Shown in pieces: positions 56,375-64,000 of a DNA stretch of 64,000 nt (position 1 is the stretch's first letter; every line of letters starts with the position of its first letter). The stretch is taken from NCBI RefSeq assembly GCF_001611675.1, contig NZ_CP014766.1, forward strand, positions 1,426,001 through 1,490,000. Direction: 5' to 3'. The notes below the pieces were generated by a model that was not told the origin of the DNA, searched no databases, and saw only the letters and a list, made by a program, of their open reading frames with translations. Both the position numbers and the translations under genes were made by a program. Source of the DNA: Pontibacter akesuensis. GTDB lineage: Bacteria > Bacteroidota > Bacteroidia > Cytophagales > Hymenobacteraceae.

Positions 56375-59179
56375 TTACAACCTGCCTTTCAGGAAGCGGG
56401 CAGTGTGGTTGTCCTCCAGCTGCGCCATTTCCTCCGGCGTGCCCTCGAACAGCAGGTGACCGCCGTTGGTGCCGCCTTCCGGGCCGAGGTCGATGATCCA
56501 GTCAGCGCACTTCACAATGTCCATGTTGTGCTCGATAATCACGACGGTGTTGCCGTTCTCGATAAGCGCGTTGATGGAGGTAAGCAGCTTGTTGATGTCG
56601 TGGAAGTGCAGACCGGTGCTGGGCTCATCAAAGATAAACAGGATGTTGTCCTGGTGCGGCTGCGCGCCCTTCGTGAGGAACGACGCCAGCTTGACGCGCT
56701 GCGCCTCGCCACCAGATAAGGTGTTGCTCGACTGCCCCAGGCGGATGTAGCCCAGTCCCACGTCATTCAGCGGCTTCAGCTTCTCCACAATCTTCGCTTG
56801 TCCGGCAAAGAAGTCAAGGCTGTCGGCAATCGTCATGTCCAGTACTTCAGAAATGCTCTTGTCATTATACTTGATATCAAGCACATCCTGCTTAAAGCGT
56901 TGCCCGTGACAGCTCTCGCAGGTCAGGTAAATGTCAGCCATAAACTGCATTTCAATCTTCACCTGGCCCTCGCCCTGACACACTTCGCAGCGGCCGCCCT
57001 CGATGTTGAACGAGAAGTGCGACGGCTTCAGTCCACGCGATTTCGCTAGTGGCTGGTCCGCGTAAAGTGTGCGTATGGCATCGTAGGCTTTCACATATGT
57101 TACCGGGTTGGAGCGCGACGATTTGCCGATGGGGTTCTGATCCACAAACTCCACGTGCTCTATTTTGCCGTAGTCGCCGCCCAGTTTATCGAACTTGCCC
57201 GTTGCCTCGGCTGTATTGCCGTGCAGCTTCTGCATGGCCGGGTACAGTATCTTTTTGATTAGCGTTGATTTACCCGAACCGCTCACGCCTGTCACCACGG
57301 TCATCACGCCCAGCGGCACTTTAACGTTCAGGTTCTTGAGGTTGTTCTCACGGGCCCCGCTAATTTCGATGGCGTTGCGCCACTTGCGCCGCTGCGTTGG
57401 CACCGACACTTCCAGCTTACCGGATAAGTATTTGCCCGTATAGGTATCGGCTTTCGTGATGTCATCAAACGTACCCTGGAACATCAGGTTACCGCCACCG
57501 GAACCTGCCTCCGGCCCAATATCGATCAGCTGGTCGGCTGCGCGCATCATCTCCTCCTCGTGCTCCACCACAATTACGGTATTACCGATTTGCTGCAGCG
57601 TGCGCAACACCCCAATCAGTTGCTCCGAGTCTTTCGGGTGCAAGCCTATACTTGGCTCATCCAGAATATACATGGAGCCCACCAAGGCGCTGCCCAGCGA
57701 GGTAGCCAGGTTAATGCGCTGGCTCTCGCCACCAGACAGTGTATTGGACAAGCGGTTGAGCGTTAAATAGCCCAAGCCTACGCGCTGCAGATAACCCAAA
57801 CGATTTGCCACCTCCGTTACCAGGCGCTCGGCCACATTTTGCTCGTGCTGCGTCAGTTCCAGTTCCTGAAAAAACGGCAGCACCTGCGTGATTGGCATCA
57901 GCACGAGGTCGGTTATACTTTTGCCACCCACTTTAACATAGCTGGCATCTTTGCGCAGGCGCGAGCCACGGCACTCAGGACAGGTGGTGCGGCCACGGTA
58001 GCGCGACAGCATCACACGGTACTGTATCTTGTGCGTCTGCGACTGTATCTCTTTGAAGAAGGCGTTGAGGCCCGAAAAGTATTTATTACCATTCCACAGG
58101 AGTTCCTGCTCCGCCTCCGACAGTTCGTTGTAAGGGCGATGAATCGGGAAATCAAAGCGGATGCCGTTCTTGAGCAGCGGCTGCAGCCATTCGTTCATCT
58201 TTTCAGAACGCCAGGGCGCCACCGCTCCCTCGTACACCGTCAGGCTTTTGTCCGGTATCACCAGGTCCGGGTCTATGCCCAAAACGCTACCGAAACCCTC
58301 GCAGGTCTGGCAGGCGCCGTAAGGGTTGTTAAAGCTGAAGAAGTTAACCGACGGCTCCTCAAACACCAACCCGTCCAGCTCAAAGCGATCGGAGAACACG
58401 CGTTCCTCGCCGTCGCCGTAAAGCACGCGGCACTCGCCGTGGCCCTCGAAGAAAGCCGTCTGCACTGAATCGCCGATGCGGAATTGCAGGTCCTCGTCGC
58501 TTTGGTAGATAACGGCGCGGTCTACAAGTATAAATATCTGCTTGCCCAGCTTCGGTGTTTTCTGCTCCAGCAACTCCTCGATAAAGTATACCTGCCCATC
58601 GGCGTAAATGCGGGAGTAGCCTTTCTGCAGCAGCAGGTCCAGCTCTTTGGCCAGCGTGCGCTCAGCCATCAGCGGCAATGGCGCCAGGATCATCACCCGT
58701 GCTTCATCCTCCAGCGAGAAGATGAAGTTCACCACGTCCGTCACCGTGTCCTTCTTCACCACCTCCCCGGAAACCGGTGAGAAAGTCTTGCCGATACGGG
58801 CGTAGAGCAGCTTCAGGTAATCGTAAATCTCGGTGCTGGTGCCAACGGTGGAGCGGTTGTTTTTTATACTTACCTTCTGCTCGATGGCGATGGCCGGACT
58901 GATGCCCTTGATGTAATCCACGTCCGGCTTATCCATACGGCCCAGGAACTGGCGGGCGTAGGAGCTAAGGCTTTCCACATACATGCGCTGCCCTTCGGCA
59001 TACAGGGTATCGAAAGCCAGGGACGATTTGCCGGAACCGGAAAGGCCCGTGATTACGATGAATTGATTGCGCGGCAGGGCTACGCTCAGGTTCTTCAGGT
59101 TATGCACCCGCGCCCCTTTTATAATGATGTTCTGACGCGCGTCGAGTTCGTCGAGGTTGTAATCTGGAATGTTTGCCAT
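56375..59179 (-). CDS. uvrA: UvrA, excinuclease ABC subunit A
   Basis: Damage-recognition ATPase of nucleotide excision repair. Started at MANIPDYNLDEL (59179), 934 residues; the longer ORF has no family match before this Met. Two ABC domains are clear: Walker A GLSGSGKS (45-52) and later GVSGSGKSTLI, signatures LSGGESQRINLATSLG and LSGGEAQRVKLASFL, and Walker B in LDEPSIGLH and FDEPSTGLH. Zinc Cys pairs CPECRG and CEVCQGEG/CESCHGQ are present. Single gene, promoter-like -7 TAACTTTA at 59245-59252 (weak). Confidence 0.97.
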   Translation of the reverse strand: MANIPDYNLDELDARQNIIIKGARVHNLKNLSVALPRNQFIVITGLSGSGKSSLAFDTLYAEGQRMYVESLSSYARQFLGRMDKPDVDYIKGISPAIAIEQKVSIKNNRSTVGTSTEIYDYLKLLYARIGKTFSPVSGEVVKKDTVTDVVNFIFSLEDEARVMILAPLPLMAERTLAKELDLLLQKGYSRIYADGQVYFIEELLEQKTPKLGKQIFILVDRAVIYQSDEDLQFRIGDSVQTAFFEGHGECRVLYGDGEERVFSDRFELDGLVFEEPSVNFFSFNNPYGACQTCEGFGSVLGIDPDLVIPDKSLTVYEGAVAPWRSEKMNEWLQPLLKNGIRFDFPIHRPYNELSEAEQELLWNGNKYFSGLNAFFKEIQSQTHKIQYRVMLSRYRGRTTCPECRGSRLRKDASYVKVGGKSITDLVLMPITQVLPFFQELELTQHEQNVAERLVTEVANRLGYLQRVGLGYLTLNRLSNTLSGGESQRINLATSLGSALVGSMYILDEPSIGLHPKDSEQLIGVLRTLQQIGNTVIVVEHEEEMMRAADQLIDIGPEAGSGGGNLMFQGTFDDITKADTYTGKYLSGKLEVSVPTQRRKWRNAIEISGARENNLKNLNVKVPLGVMTVVTGVSGSGKSTLIKKILYPAMQKLHGNTAEATGKFDKLGGDYGKIEHVEFVDQNPIGKSSRSNPVTYVKAYDAIRTLYADQPLAKSRGLKPSHFSFNIEGGRCEVCQGEGQVKIEMQFMADIYLTCESCHGQRFKQDVLDIKYNDKSISEVLDMTIADSLDFFAGQAKIVEKLKPLNDVGLGYIRLGQSSNTLSGGEAQRVKLASFLTKGAQPHQDNILFIFDEPSTGLHFHDINKLLTSINALIENGNTVVIIEHNMDIVKCADWIIDLGPEGGTNGGHLLFEGTPEEMAQLEDNHTARFLKGRL

Positions 59180-59527
59180 ACAAAGCTGGTCGCCGGGGGC
59201 CATACTTGCCGCACAGCAACCTGTTGTGTTTTTAGTTTGATCTGTAAAGTTACAAATAGCTAACCTCTTTTTGAAGGCCTTTGTTGCGGCCGCAGGCAGA
59301 GGGTAATCGCATCGAAGTATAACACGCGCCCGCTCAAATAGGTTTACCCGCACCTCCCCTATTTACAGCAGCATCAAACTAAAGGAAACACATTTCCAGA
59401 ACTGCGGTTAAGCTATTTGCTACAACCAGTTTATACGCCTAAATTATTTAAGTTTTGCCCTTACTTTTGAAACACCCCCTGCGTATGAATACCCAAACAT
59501 TCACCTCTATAATAATAAAAGTGCGTT
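59180..59527. other. Divergent gap between uvrA and the THX gene
   Basis: No gene. It holds the weak uvrA -7 box and a -7 box TACTTTTG at 59462-59469 for the THX gene, 59 bp before its start. Confidence 0.5.
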
Positions 59528-59653
59528 ATGGGAAAAGGAGATAAGAAATCGAAAAAAGGCAAACTGGTAAAGGGCAGCTACGGCAACACGCGTCCGCACA
59601 AAAAGCACAACCAGAAAATCAAGCCGCCTTCTGACAAAACCACCGCAGCGTAA
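59528..59653 (+). CDS. 30S ribosomal protein THX family
   Basis: A 41-residue, highly basic protein: MGKGDKKSKKGKLVKGSYGN then TRPHKKHNQKIKPPSDKTTAA. The MGKGDKKS/KGKxxxGSYG pattern is that of the Thx ribosomal protein (and the bS22/S31-like small proteins of Bacteroidota). A -7 box TACTTTTG lies 59 bp upstream and a strong terminator follows. Confidence 0.88.
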   Translation: MGKGDKKSKKGKLVKGSYGNTRPHKKHNQKIKPPSDKTTAA

Positions 59654-59676
59654 GCCGCCGCAAAACACATGAGCGA

Positions 59677-59720
59677 AAATGGCCCCGGCCACGAATCAAT
59701 TTCCGTGGCCGGGGCCATTT
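59677..59720. terminator. Bidirectional terminator between THX and the MFS gene
   Basis: A perfect 17-bp stem AAATGGCCCCGGCCACG with a 10-nt loop, T residues at both sides. Confidence 0.9.
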
Positions 59721-59738
59721 GTAGTTAACGAATTATAC

Positions 59739-61001
59739 TTACACCGCCTCCTGTGCCGGGTTCAGGTCCAGCGTGCGCAGTTTATCCGCTTTCAGAGCGG
59801 TGATGCCCACCACCACCAGCGTCATCATGCCGCCAAAAACCACCGCGGGCACCGTGCCCATTAGCCGGGCGGTAAATCCTGACTCGAAGGCTCCAATCTC
59901 GTTTGATGACCCTACAAAAATGTTGTTGACCGAGGACACGCGGCCTTTCATATATTCCGGAGTGAGGGTGTGGATAAGGGTAGAGCGGATGATGACGCTG
60001 ATGCTGTCGAAGGCTCCGCTTAGCGCCAGCAGGCCCATGGAGAGCCAGAAGTTGCGGGATAAACCGAACAGCACGATGCAAACGCCAAAGCCGGCCACGC
60101 ACCAGAGCATCTTTTTCCCGGCGTTTACCGATATTGGGCGGTACGCCATTATCACCGCCATCAATACAAAACCCAAAGCAGGCGCGGCGCGCATAAAACC
60201 CAGCGCCTGCGGCCCCATGTCAAGGATATCAGCGGCGAACACAGGCAGCAGGGCCACAGCCCCGCCAAAGAGCACGGCAAACAAATCCAGCGAAATGGCG
60301 CTAAGTATAATCTGGTTACTGAAAACGAACCGAATGCCTGACTTAAGGCTGTCGAGCATGTTCTGCGGGTTGGCATTCTCGGGCAGCGGCCGGTTTTTGA
60401 TGAAGCTAAACGCCGCCAGCGACAGCACTACGAGAGCGGCATCGGTGGCGTAGGCGGCTGTAACACCGTAAAAGCCGTAAATCAGGCCGCCAATAGCCGG
60501 CCCGGCAAGCGAGGCAGCCTGCCAGGTGGTGGAGCTCCAGGTAATGGCGTTGGCGTACAGCTGCTTGTTGGCAACGAGTTGCGGCATAAACGAGAACACC
60601 GCCGGCCCCATAAAGCCCCGGGCAATGCCGCTCAAAAAGATAACGCCGTAGATAGGCAGCGCCCCGAAATCGGTCAGCACCCGGCTTACATTCAGCGTGA
60701 AGTATAGCAGCGCCGCTGAGCAGATGGCCAGCAACGTGATGACAAGTATGATAATCTTTTTGCGCTCCACCACATCGGCGATGTAGCCGGCATACAGCGA
60801 CACCACAATAGAAGGCAAGGCCTCCGCCAGCCCAATCAGACCAAGAGAAAGCGGATCTTTGGTGATGTCGTAAATCTGCCAGCCCACCACCACGGCCTGA
60901 ATCTGCATGGCCAGGGTAATGGAGAGCCTGGCAACAATGTAAAGCCTGAAATCCCGTATCCGCAGAACCGCATAAGGGTCATGCATTCGTGCGCTGCTCA
61001 T
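59739..61001 (-). CDS. MFS transporter (EntS-like)
   Basis: A 420-residue membrane protein with about 12 hydrophobic helices. The early loop DVVERKKIII and the ARGFMGPAVFSFMPQLV segment are typical of the EntS/DHA3-type major facilitator group that exports siderophores or drugs. Start at 61001 (MSSARMHDPYAV); MHDPYAV five codons later is an alternative. A -7 box TAGCTTTG lies 25 bp upstream. Substrate unknown. Confidence 0.88.
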   Translation of the reverse strand: MSSARMHDPYAVLRIRDFRLYIVARLSITLAMQIQAVVVGWQIYDITKDPLSLGLIGLAEALPSIVVSLYAGYIADVVERKKIIILVITLLAICSAALLYFTLNVSRVLTDFGALPIYGVIFLSGIARGFMGPAVFSFMPQLVANKQLYANAITWSSTTWQAASLAGPAIGGLIYGFYGVTAAYATDAALVVLSLAAFSFIKNRPLPENANPQNMLDSLKSGIRFVFSNQIILSAISLDLFAVLFGGAVALLPVFAADILDMGPQALGFMRAAPALGFVLMAVIMAYRPISVNAGKKMLWCVAGFGVCIVLFGLSRNFWLSMGLLALSGAFDSISVIIRSTLIHTLTPEYMKGRVSSVNNIFVGSSNEIGAFESGFTARLMGTVPAVVFGGMMTLVVVGITALKADKLRTLDLNPAQEAV

Positions 61002-61026
61002 TTTTTTGCTTTGCTTTTTCCGGGTG

Positions 61027-61034
61027 CAAAGCTA
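61027..61034 (-). promoter_or_regulatory. -7 promoter box of the MFS gene
   Basis: TAGCTTTG(CA) on the minus strand, 25 bp before the start codon. Confidence 0.55.
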
Positions 61035-61307
61035 CCGCAAAGCGCAGTTAGTTGAGATGCGTCAGGCAGTGAATTCGTAAAGATTTTTTATTTAAAAATA
61101 GCACCTGCCCCGCATATCTATATTTGTATACAAACGTATACTATCTACTTAAAGCAGCGAAGAGCGCATCCTGGTAACGAGGGGATTACCAGTTGCGGCA
61201 TTGCTGCCTTCATTCCGCTTCAAGACTAATCAGACGTTTGCTTACTGTTTTGCTACCCCGCGGGTAGCCACCTGACGTGTACGGCCATAACGATAAGATA
61301 TAAGCCA

Positions 61308-61748
61308 ATGACAGCCATCGAAAAAGTGGAGCTCCCTTTCCTGCACCTCACTTTCCGCCATGACTTAGATATCATGTTCTGCCGGTGGCGCAGCTTTGTC
61401 AACATGCAGGAGTTTCAGGAAGGCTACTGGATGGCCCTGGAGGTAGCGCAAAAGCACCATGCCCGTTTCTGGCTGCACGACCTCCGCCTGCGCAACTCAT
61501 CCACCGCAGCGGAGCGCCACTGGTTCGACCAGGATTTCGTTTCCGCCGTGGCACGCCAACTACCTATCGGACTATCGGTTGCTTACCTGATGTCGCCCTT
61601 GCAGCACGAGCACATCGACCAGAAAACCTCCCGGATTGAGGAGGTGATCAGCTATGGCAGTTTGTTGCAACTGCGCTACTTTGTCAGCGAGCACGACGCC
61701 CTGGATTGGCTGCAGGAGTGCCGGAAACGCACGATTTCCTCCTCCTGA
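61308..61748 (+). CDS. Hypothetical protein (SpoIIAA/STAS-like shape)
   Basis: A 146-residue cytoplasmic protein. Pattern of alternating strands and helices (LTFRHDLDIMFCRWRSFV, HHARFWLHDLRLRN, GLSVAYLMSPLQ, LRYFVSEHDALDWLQEC) resembles the SpoIIAA/STAS-like small proteins, which bind partners rather than catalyse. No motif proves it. Single gene between the MFS gene and another small unknown; the 306-bp gap before it has no gene seen. Confidence 0.5.
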   Translation: MTAIEKVELPFLHLTFRHDLDIMFCRWRSFVNMQEFQEGYWMALEVAQKHHARFWLHDLRLRNSSTAAERHWFDQDFVSAVARQLPIGLSVAYLMSPLQHEHIDQKTSRIEEVISYGSLLQLRYFVSEHDALDWLQECRKRTISSS

Positions 61749-62087
61749 TTGTTACCTGCCAGGGGTGCAGCTTTGTTTCTTGTTTTTGTGTTACAACAAG
61801 CACAAATATTTCTGAATTATAAGCCGGTACTGTAACTAAGGGGCTTGTAACAAAGTATAACATTTCACTCCTTTTCTGGTACTGTGCGCATGCATCCACC
61901 GCTGCTACCAAGGGATTTGATGAAGCCCCGGTAACCAAATCGTTACTATTCTGTTAAACCAGAGGCGCTTACATCATCACATTGTAAAGTATAATTTCCT
62001 AAGACAACGCAAACTATCTTACATCGTAAGTTATAGTCTGTAAGCCGTTACCATACACAACTATTGAAACACTTAAACTAATCATTC
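61749..62087. other. Intergenic, no gene
   Basis: Nothing coding. Contains two AAGTATA motifs (around 61854 and 61988). No promoter box of consensus quality was noticed. Confidence 0.4.
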
Positions 62088-62426
62088 ATGAGATTATTGG
62101 ACATCAGAGACCTGTTGGAAAACATCGAGCGAAAGGTGTACCAGCAGGAGATCACTACAGACGAAGACGTTACAAAATATGTAAATACCGAGATGGCTAA
62201 AGCCATCAACCTCAAGTACAAAGCAGAGAACGAGGTGAAGGACGACGCGCTTCAAACCATATCGTGCACCACGCTAGAGTGCTACCTGGATCACCTGAAG
62301 GCTGTGGAGGCAAAACTCCAGAAGCCGGGAAACATTTCAGCGCAATGCGCTCCAGTAGAGGAACGTGACATTAACCGCCGCCTGCTGTTGATCTTGAACC
62401 GCCTAAAGCGCTACAAGCGAAGTTAG
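62088..62426 (+). CDS. Hypothetical protein
   Basis: A 112-residue helical protein, MRLLDIRDLLENIERKVYQQ onwards, rich in charged residues. One Cys-x-x-x-x-Cys pair (SCTTLEC) lies in the middle. No family recognised. Its own terminator follows. Confidence 0.6.
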   Translation: MRLLDIRDLLENIERKVYQQEITTDEDVTKYVNTEMAKAINLKYKAENEVKDDALQTISCTTLECYLDHLKAVEAKLQKPGNISAQCAPVEERDINRRLLLILNRLKRYKRS

Positions 62427-62455
62427 ACCTTCTGCACAAACGCATTTATTCAACC

Positions 62456-62493
62456 ATCCTTCGAAGATTCCTCAGCTTTTCGAAGGATTTTTT
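62456..62493 (+). terminator. Terminator after the 112-aa gene
   Basis: ATCCTTCGAA pairs with TTCGAAGGAT around 13 nt, followed by T residues. Confidence 0.85.
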
Positions 62494-62746
62494 ATGCCCT
62501 TTCAGGAAGCACTCTCCGCTTGTTTTCCCTCTCCCGCTTCTAACATAATCGCACTTGCTCCTAAACAGGGCTGCCGGAATACGCGCGAGTGATGAATATC
62601 ATATTTCAGCAGCAGCTTTCTTTTTAAATTTGCTGGACCAACTAAAGCCTCGTCCGCTCTAGTTTTGAGGCGATGAGACAAAAAAGTGGCGCAACCGTAA
62701 CAAAATAACCTCTTGCCTGGGCTGTGCATGCACTGTAAGTATAGTA

Positions 62747-63127
62747 ATGATGAGGAGAGATATAGCAACTGAAGATGACATTAAACTGCTCGTAGATACG
62801 TTTTACGACCACGTAAACCAGGATGAAATTCTGTCGCCGGTGTTTAACGGTTTTGCCAACGTTAACTGGCCACAGCACCTGCCGGTCATGTATAAATTCT
62901 GGAGCACCGTTCTTTTTGGAAGTATGGCCTATAAGGGGCAGCCGTTTCCGAAACATATGCGCCTGCCCGTGGATCGGAAACACTTTGCGCGCTGGGAAAG
63001 CCTGTTCACCCAAACCGTAAATGAATTATTTGAAGGGCCCAAAGCAGCGGAGGCAAAACAGAAAGCAGCCAGCATTGCCCGCATTTTCCAGATGAAACTA
63101 GGTTTGTTCAGCACATTAGAGCAGTAG
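62747..63127 (+). CDS. Group III truncated haemoglobin
   Basis: A 126-residue 2-on-2 globin. FYDHVNQDEILSPVF and WPQHLPVMYKFWSTVLFG (B and E helix region) match the group III pattern, and the proximal His lies in RKHFARWESLF. Such globins bind O2 or NO, but the ligand is not shown. First ATG (62747) is used; a second follows directly. Single gene with its own terminator. Confidence 0.9.
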   Translation: MMRRDIATEDDIKLLVDTFYDHVNQDEILSPVFNGFANVNWPQHLPVMYKFWSTVLFGSMAYKGQPFPKHMRLPVDRKHFARWESLFTQTVNELFEGPKAAEAKQKAASIARIFQMKLGLFSTLEQ

Positions 63128-63148
63128 CAGCTCCGGTTACGGCAGCCC

Positions 63149-63189
63149 AAAAGAGAGGCGGTAGCACCTGTGCTACCGCCTCTCTTTTT
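63149..63189 (+). terminator. Terminator of the truncated globin
   Basis: AAAAGAGAGGCGGTAGCAC and its complement, near perfect, 20 bp past the stop, followed by T residues. Confidence 0.9.
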
Positions 63190-63510
63190 GCTTCTGACCA
63201 AATAACCAGCTTAGTTGCCCATGTTTGGCAACATAATTGCGCAAGTCTATATAGCTGATAAACATACTCATACCCGCGCAATACATTAAAATATGGCCTT
63301 ATTCAGCTAAACAAATACCTTTGGGTGCAACGCAAATAAACGTCGGCAAGTATAAGCTGTATCAAATTTTTGGAAGAATACCCGGTGCACCTATTGCACA
63401 TGTTAAACCCATTCCATATATTTGATTTACACTTCTACAAAAAATTGTCTAAACACGGTAAACGCAACAATATGATATAAAGCTCTACGTTACCTTTATG
63501 TAGCTTTAAG
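63190..63510. other. Gap before the ECF sigma gene
   Basis: No gene seen. A TACCTTTG at 63316-63323 and a TACCTTTA at 63491-63498 could serve as -7 boxes; the latter is 12 bp before the start codon, so the former may drive the gene with a long leader. Confidence 0.4.
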
Positions 63511-64000
63511 ATGAATACAACTACCCAGATGAGTGACTCAGCTTTGGTGTCCCTCTATATCGCCGGTAATGAAAGTGCGTTCGAACCGTTAGTAAACAGA
63601 CATAAGAACAAAGTCTACACTACTATTTTATTGATTGTTAAAGACTCGTATAAAGCCGAGGACTTGATGCAGGATGCCTTTATTAAGGCCATCCATACCA
63701 TGAAGAGCGGACGCTATAACGAGGAAGGCAAATTTTCTTCATGGATATGCCGTATTGCCCATAACCTGGCCATCGATCATTTCCGTAAAGAGAAGCGCAG
63801 CCCGATGATTACGCTGGACGACAGCAGTAGCGTGTTTAACACCATCTCTTTTTCTGAGGACTCCGTGGAGCAACAGCAGATAAAGGAGGACACGCATACA
63901 CGCTTGCGCGAGCTTATCCAAACGTTGCCGCAAACGCAGCGCGAAGTGCTTATGATGCGCCACTATGCAGAAATGAGCTTTCAGGAGATAGCAGACGCAA
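63511..64000 (+). CDS. ECF sigma-70 factor (3' end outside window)
   Basis: Visible translation begins MNTTTQMSDSALVSLYIAGN and continues ESAFEPLVNRHKNKVYTTIL, AEDLMQDAFIKAIHTM (region 2), FSSWICRIAHNLAIDHFRK and LIQTLPQTQREVLMMRHYAE (region 4 start), open to the window end. A chromosome-type sigma factor, distinct from the one in the integrated element. No anti-sigma gene is visible because of the window edge. Confidence 0.9.
   Translation, partial: MNTTTQMSDSALVSLYIAGNESAFEPLVNRHKNKVYTTILLIVKDSYKAEDLMQDAFIKAIHTMKSGRYNEEGKFSSWICRIAHNLAIDHFRKEKRSPMITLDDSSSVFNTISFSEDSVEQQQIKEDTHTRLRELIQTLPQTQREVLMMRHYAEMSFQEIADA

Overview
The window looks like chromosome from a Bacteroidota bacterium of the order Cytophagales, most likely Hymenobacteraceae (Pontibacter-like). 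The reasons are type IX secretion genes (porU, porV), a RemB/Wzi-like gliding protein, -7 promoter boxes of the form TAnnTTTG, a 30S THX protein, DUF2480 and DUF6150 genes, and many PF13568-type outer-membrane barrels. This assignment is inference from gene content; no database was searched.

Layout. Positions 1-5010 (+) hold the 3' part of porU, porV and an M16-fold protein without the zinc motif. Positions 5209-10350 are a complete rRNA operon on the minus strand (16S, tRNA-Ile, tRNA-Ala, 23S, 5S) with four regularly spaced promoter boxes upstream (10565-10935). Positions 11217-14864 (-) hold tsaB-DUF2480 and rpmH-rnpA-ctpA-like. Positions 15084-31682 are mostly housekeeping: an M61 peptidase, a lipoprotein, an FAD reductase, a PfkB kinase, tRNA-His, pyrC, a DEAD helicase, upp, a RemB-like protein, an MsbA-like ABC exporter, gmhA and a lipoprotein.

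At 32887 the comM/yifB gene is cut inside its conserved NPCPCG codons by a 10.2-kb integrative element (32898-43061). The rest of comM resumes in frame after an 11-bp repeat (43051-43061). The element encodes a tyrosine recombinase next to its right end, an excisionase-like HTH protein, a G2P/RCR-like replication protein, an ECF sigma factor, a serine recombinase, two copies of a small gene of unknown function, several small proteins, and an AT-rich divergent cargo pair. That pair is a caspase/CHAT-like predicted protease and a winged-helix protein with a C-terminal membrane anchor, the best candidate here for an undescribed (perhaps anti-phage) system.

Positions 43777-64000 return to host genes: three outer-membrane barrels, an M20 dipeptidase, plsY, a 1592-residue exported protein of unknown function, prmA, DUF6150, tpiA, uvrA, 30S THX, an MFS transporter, small unknowns, a group III truncated globin and the 5' part of a second ECF sigma gene.

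Across the host DNA the heptamer AAGTATA/TATACTT is strikingly frequent (about 85 by hand count) and nearly absent from the inserted element (1) and the rRNA operon (0). This separates resident from incoming DNA and is an unexplained sequence signature.
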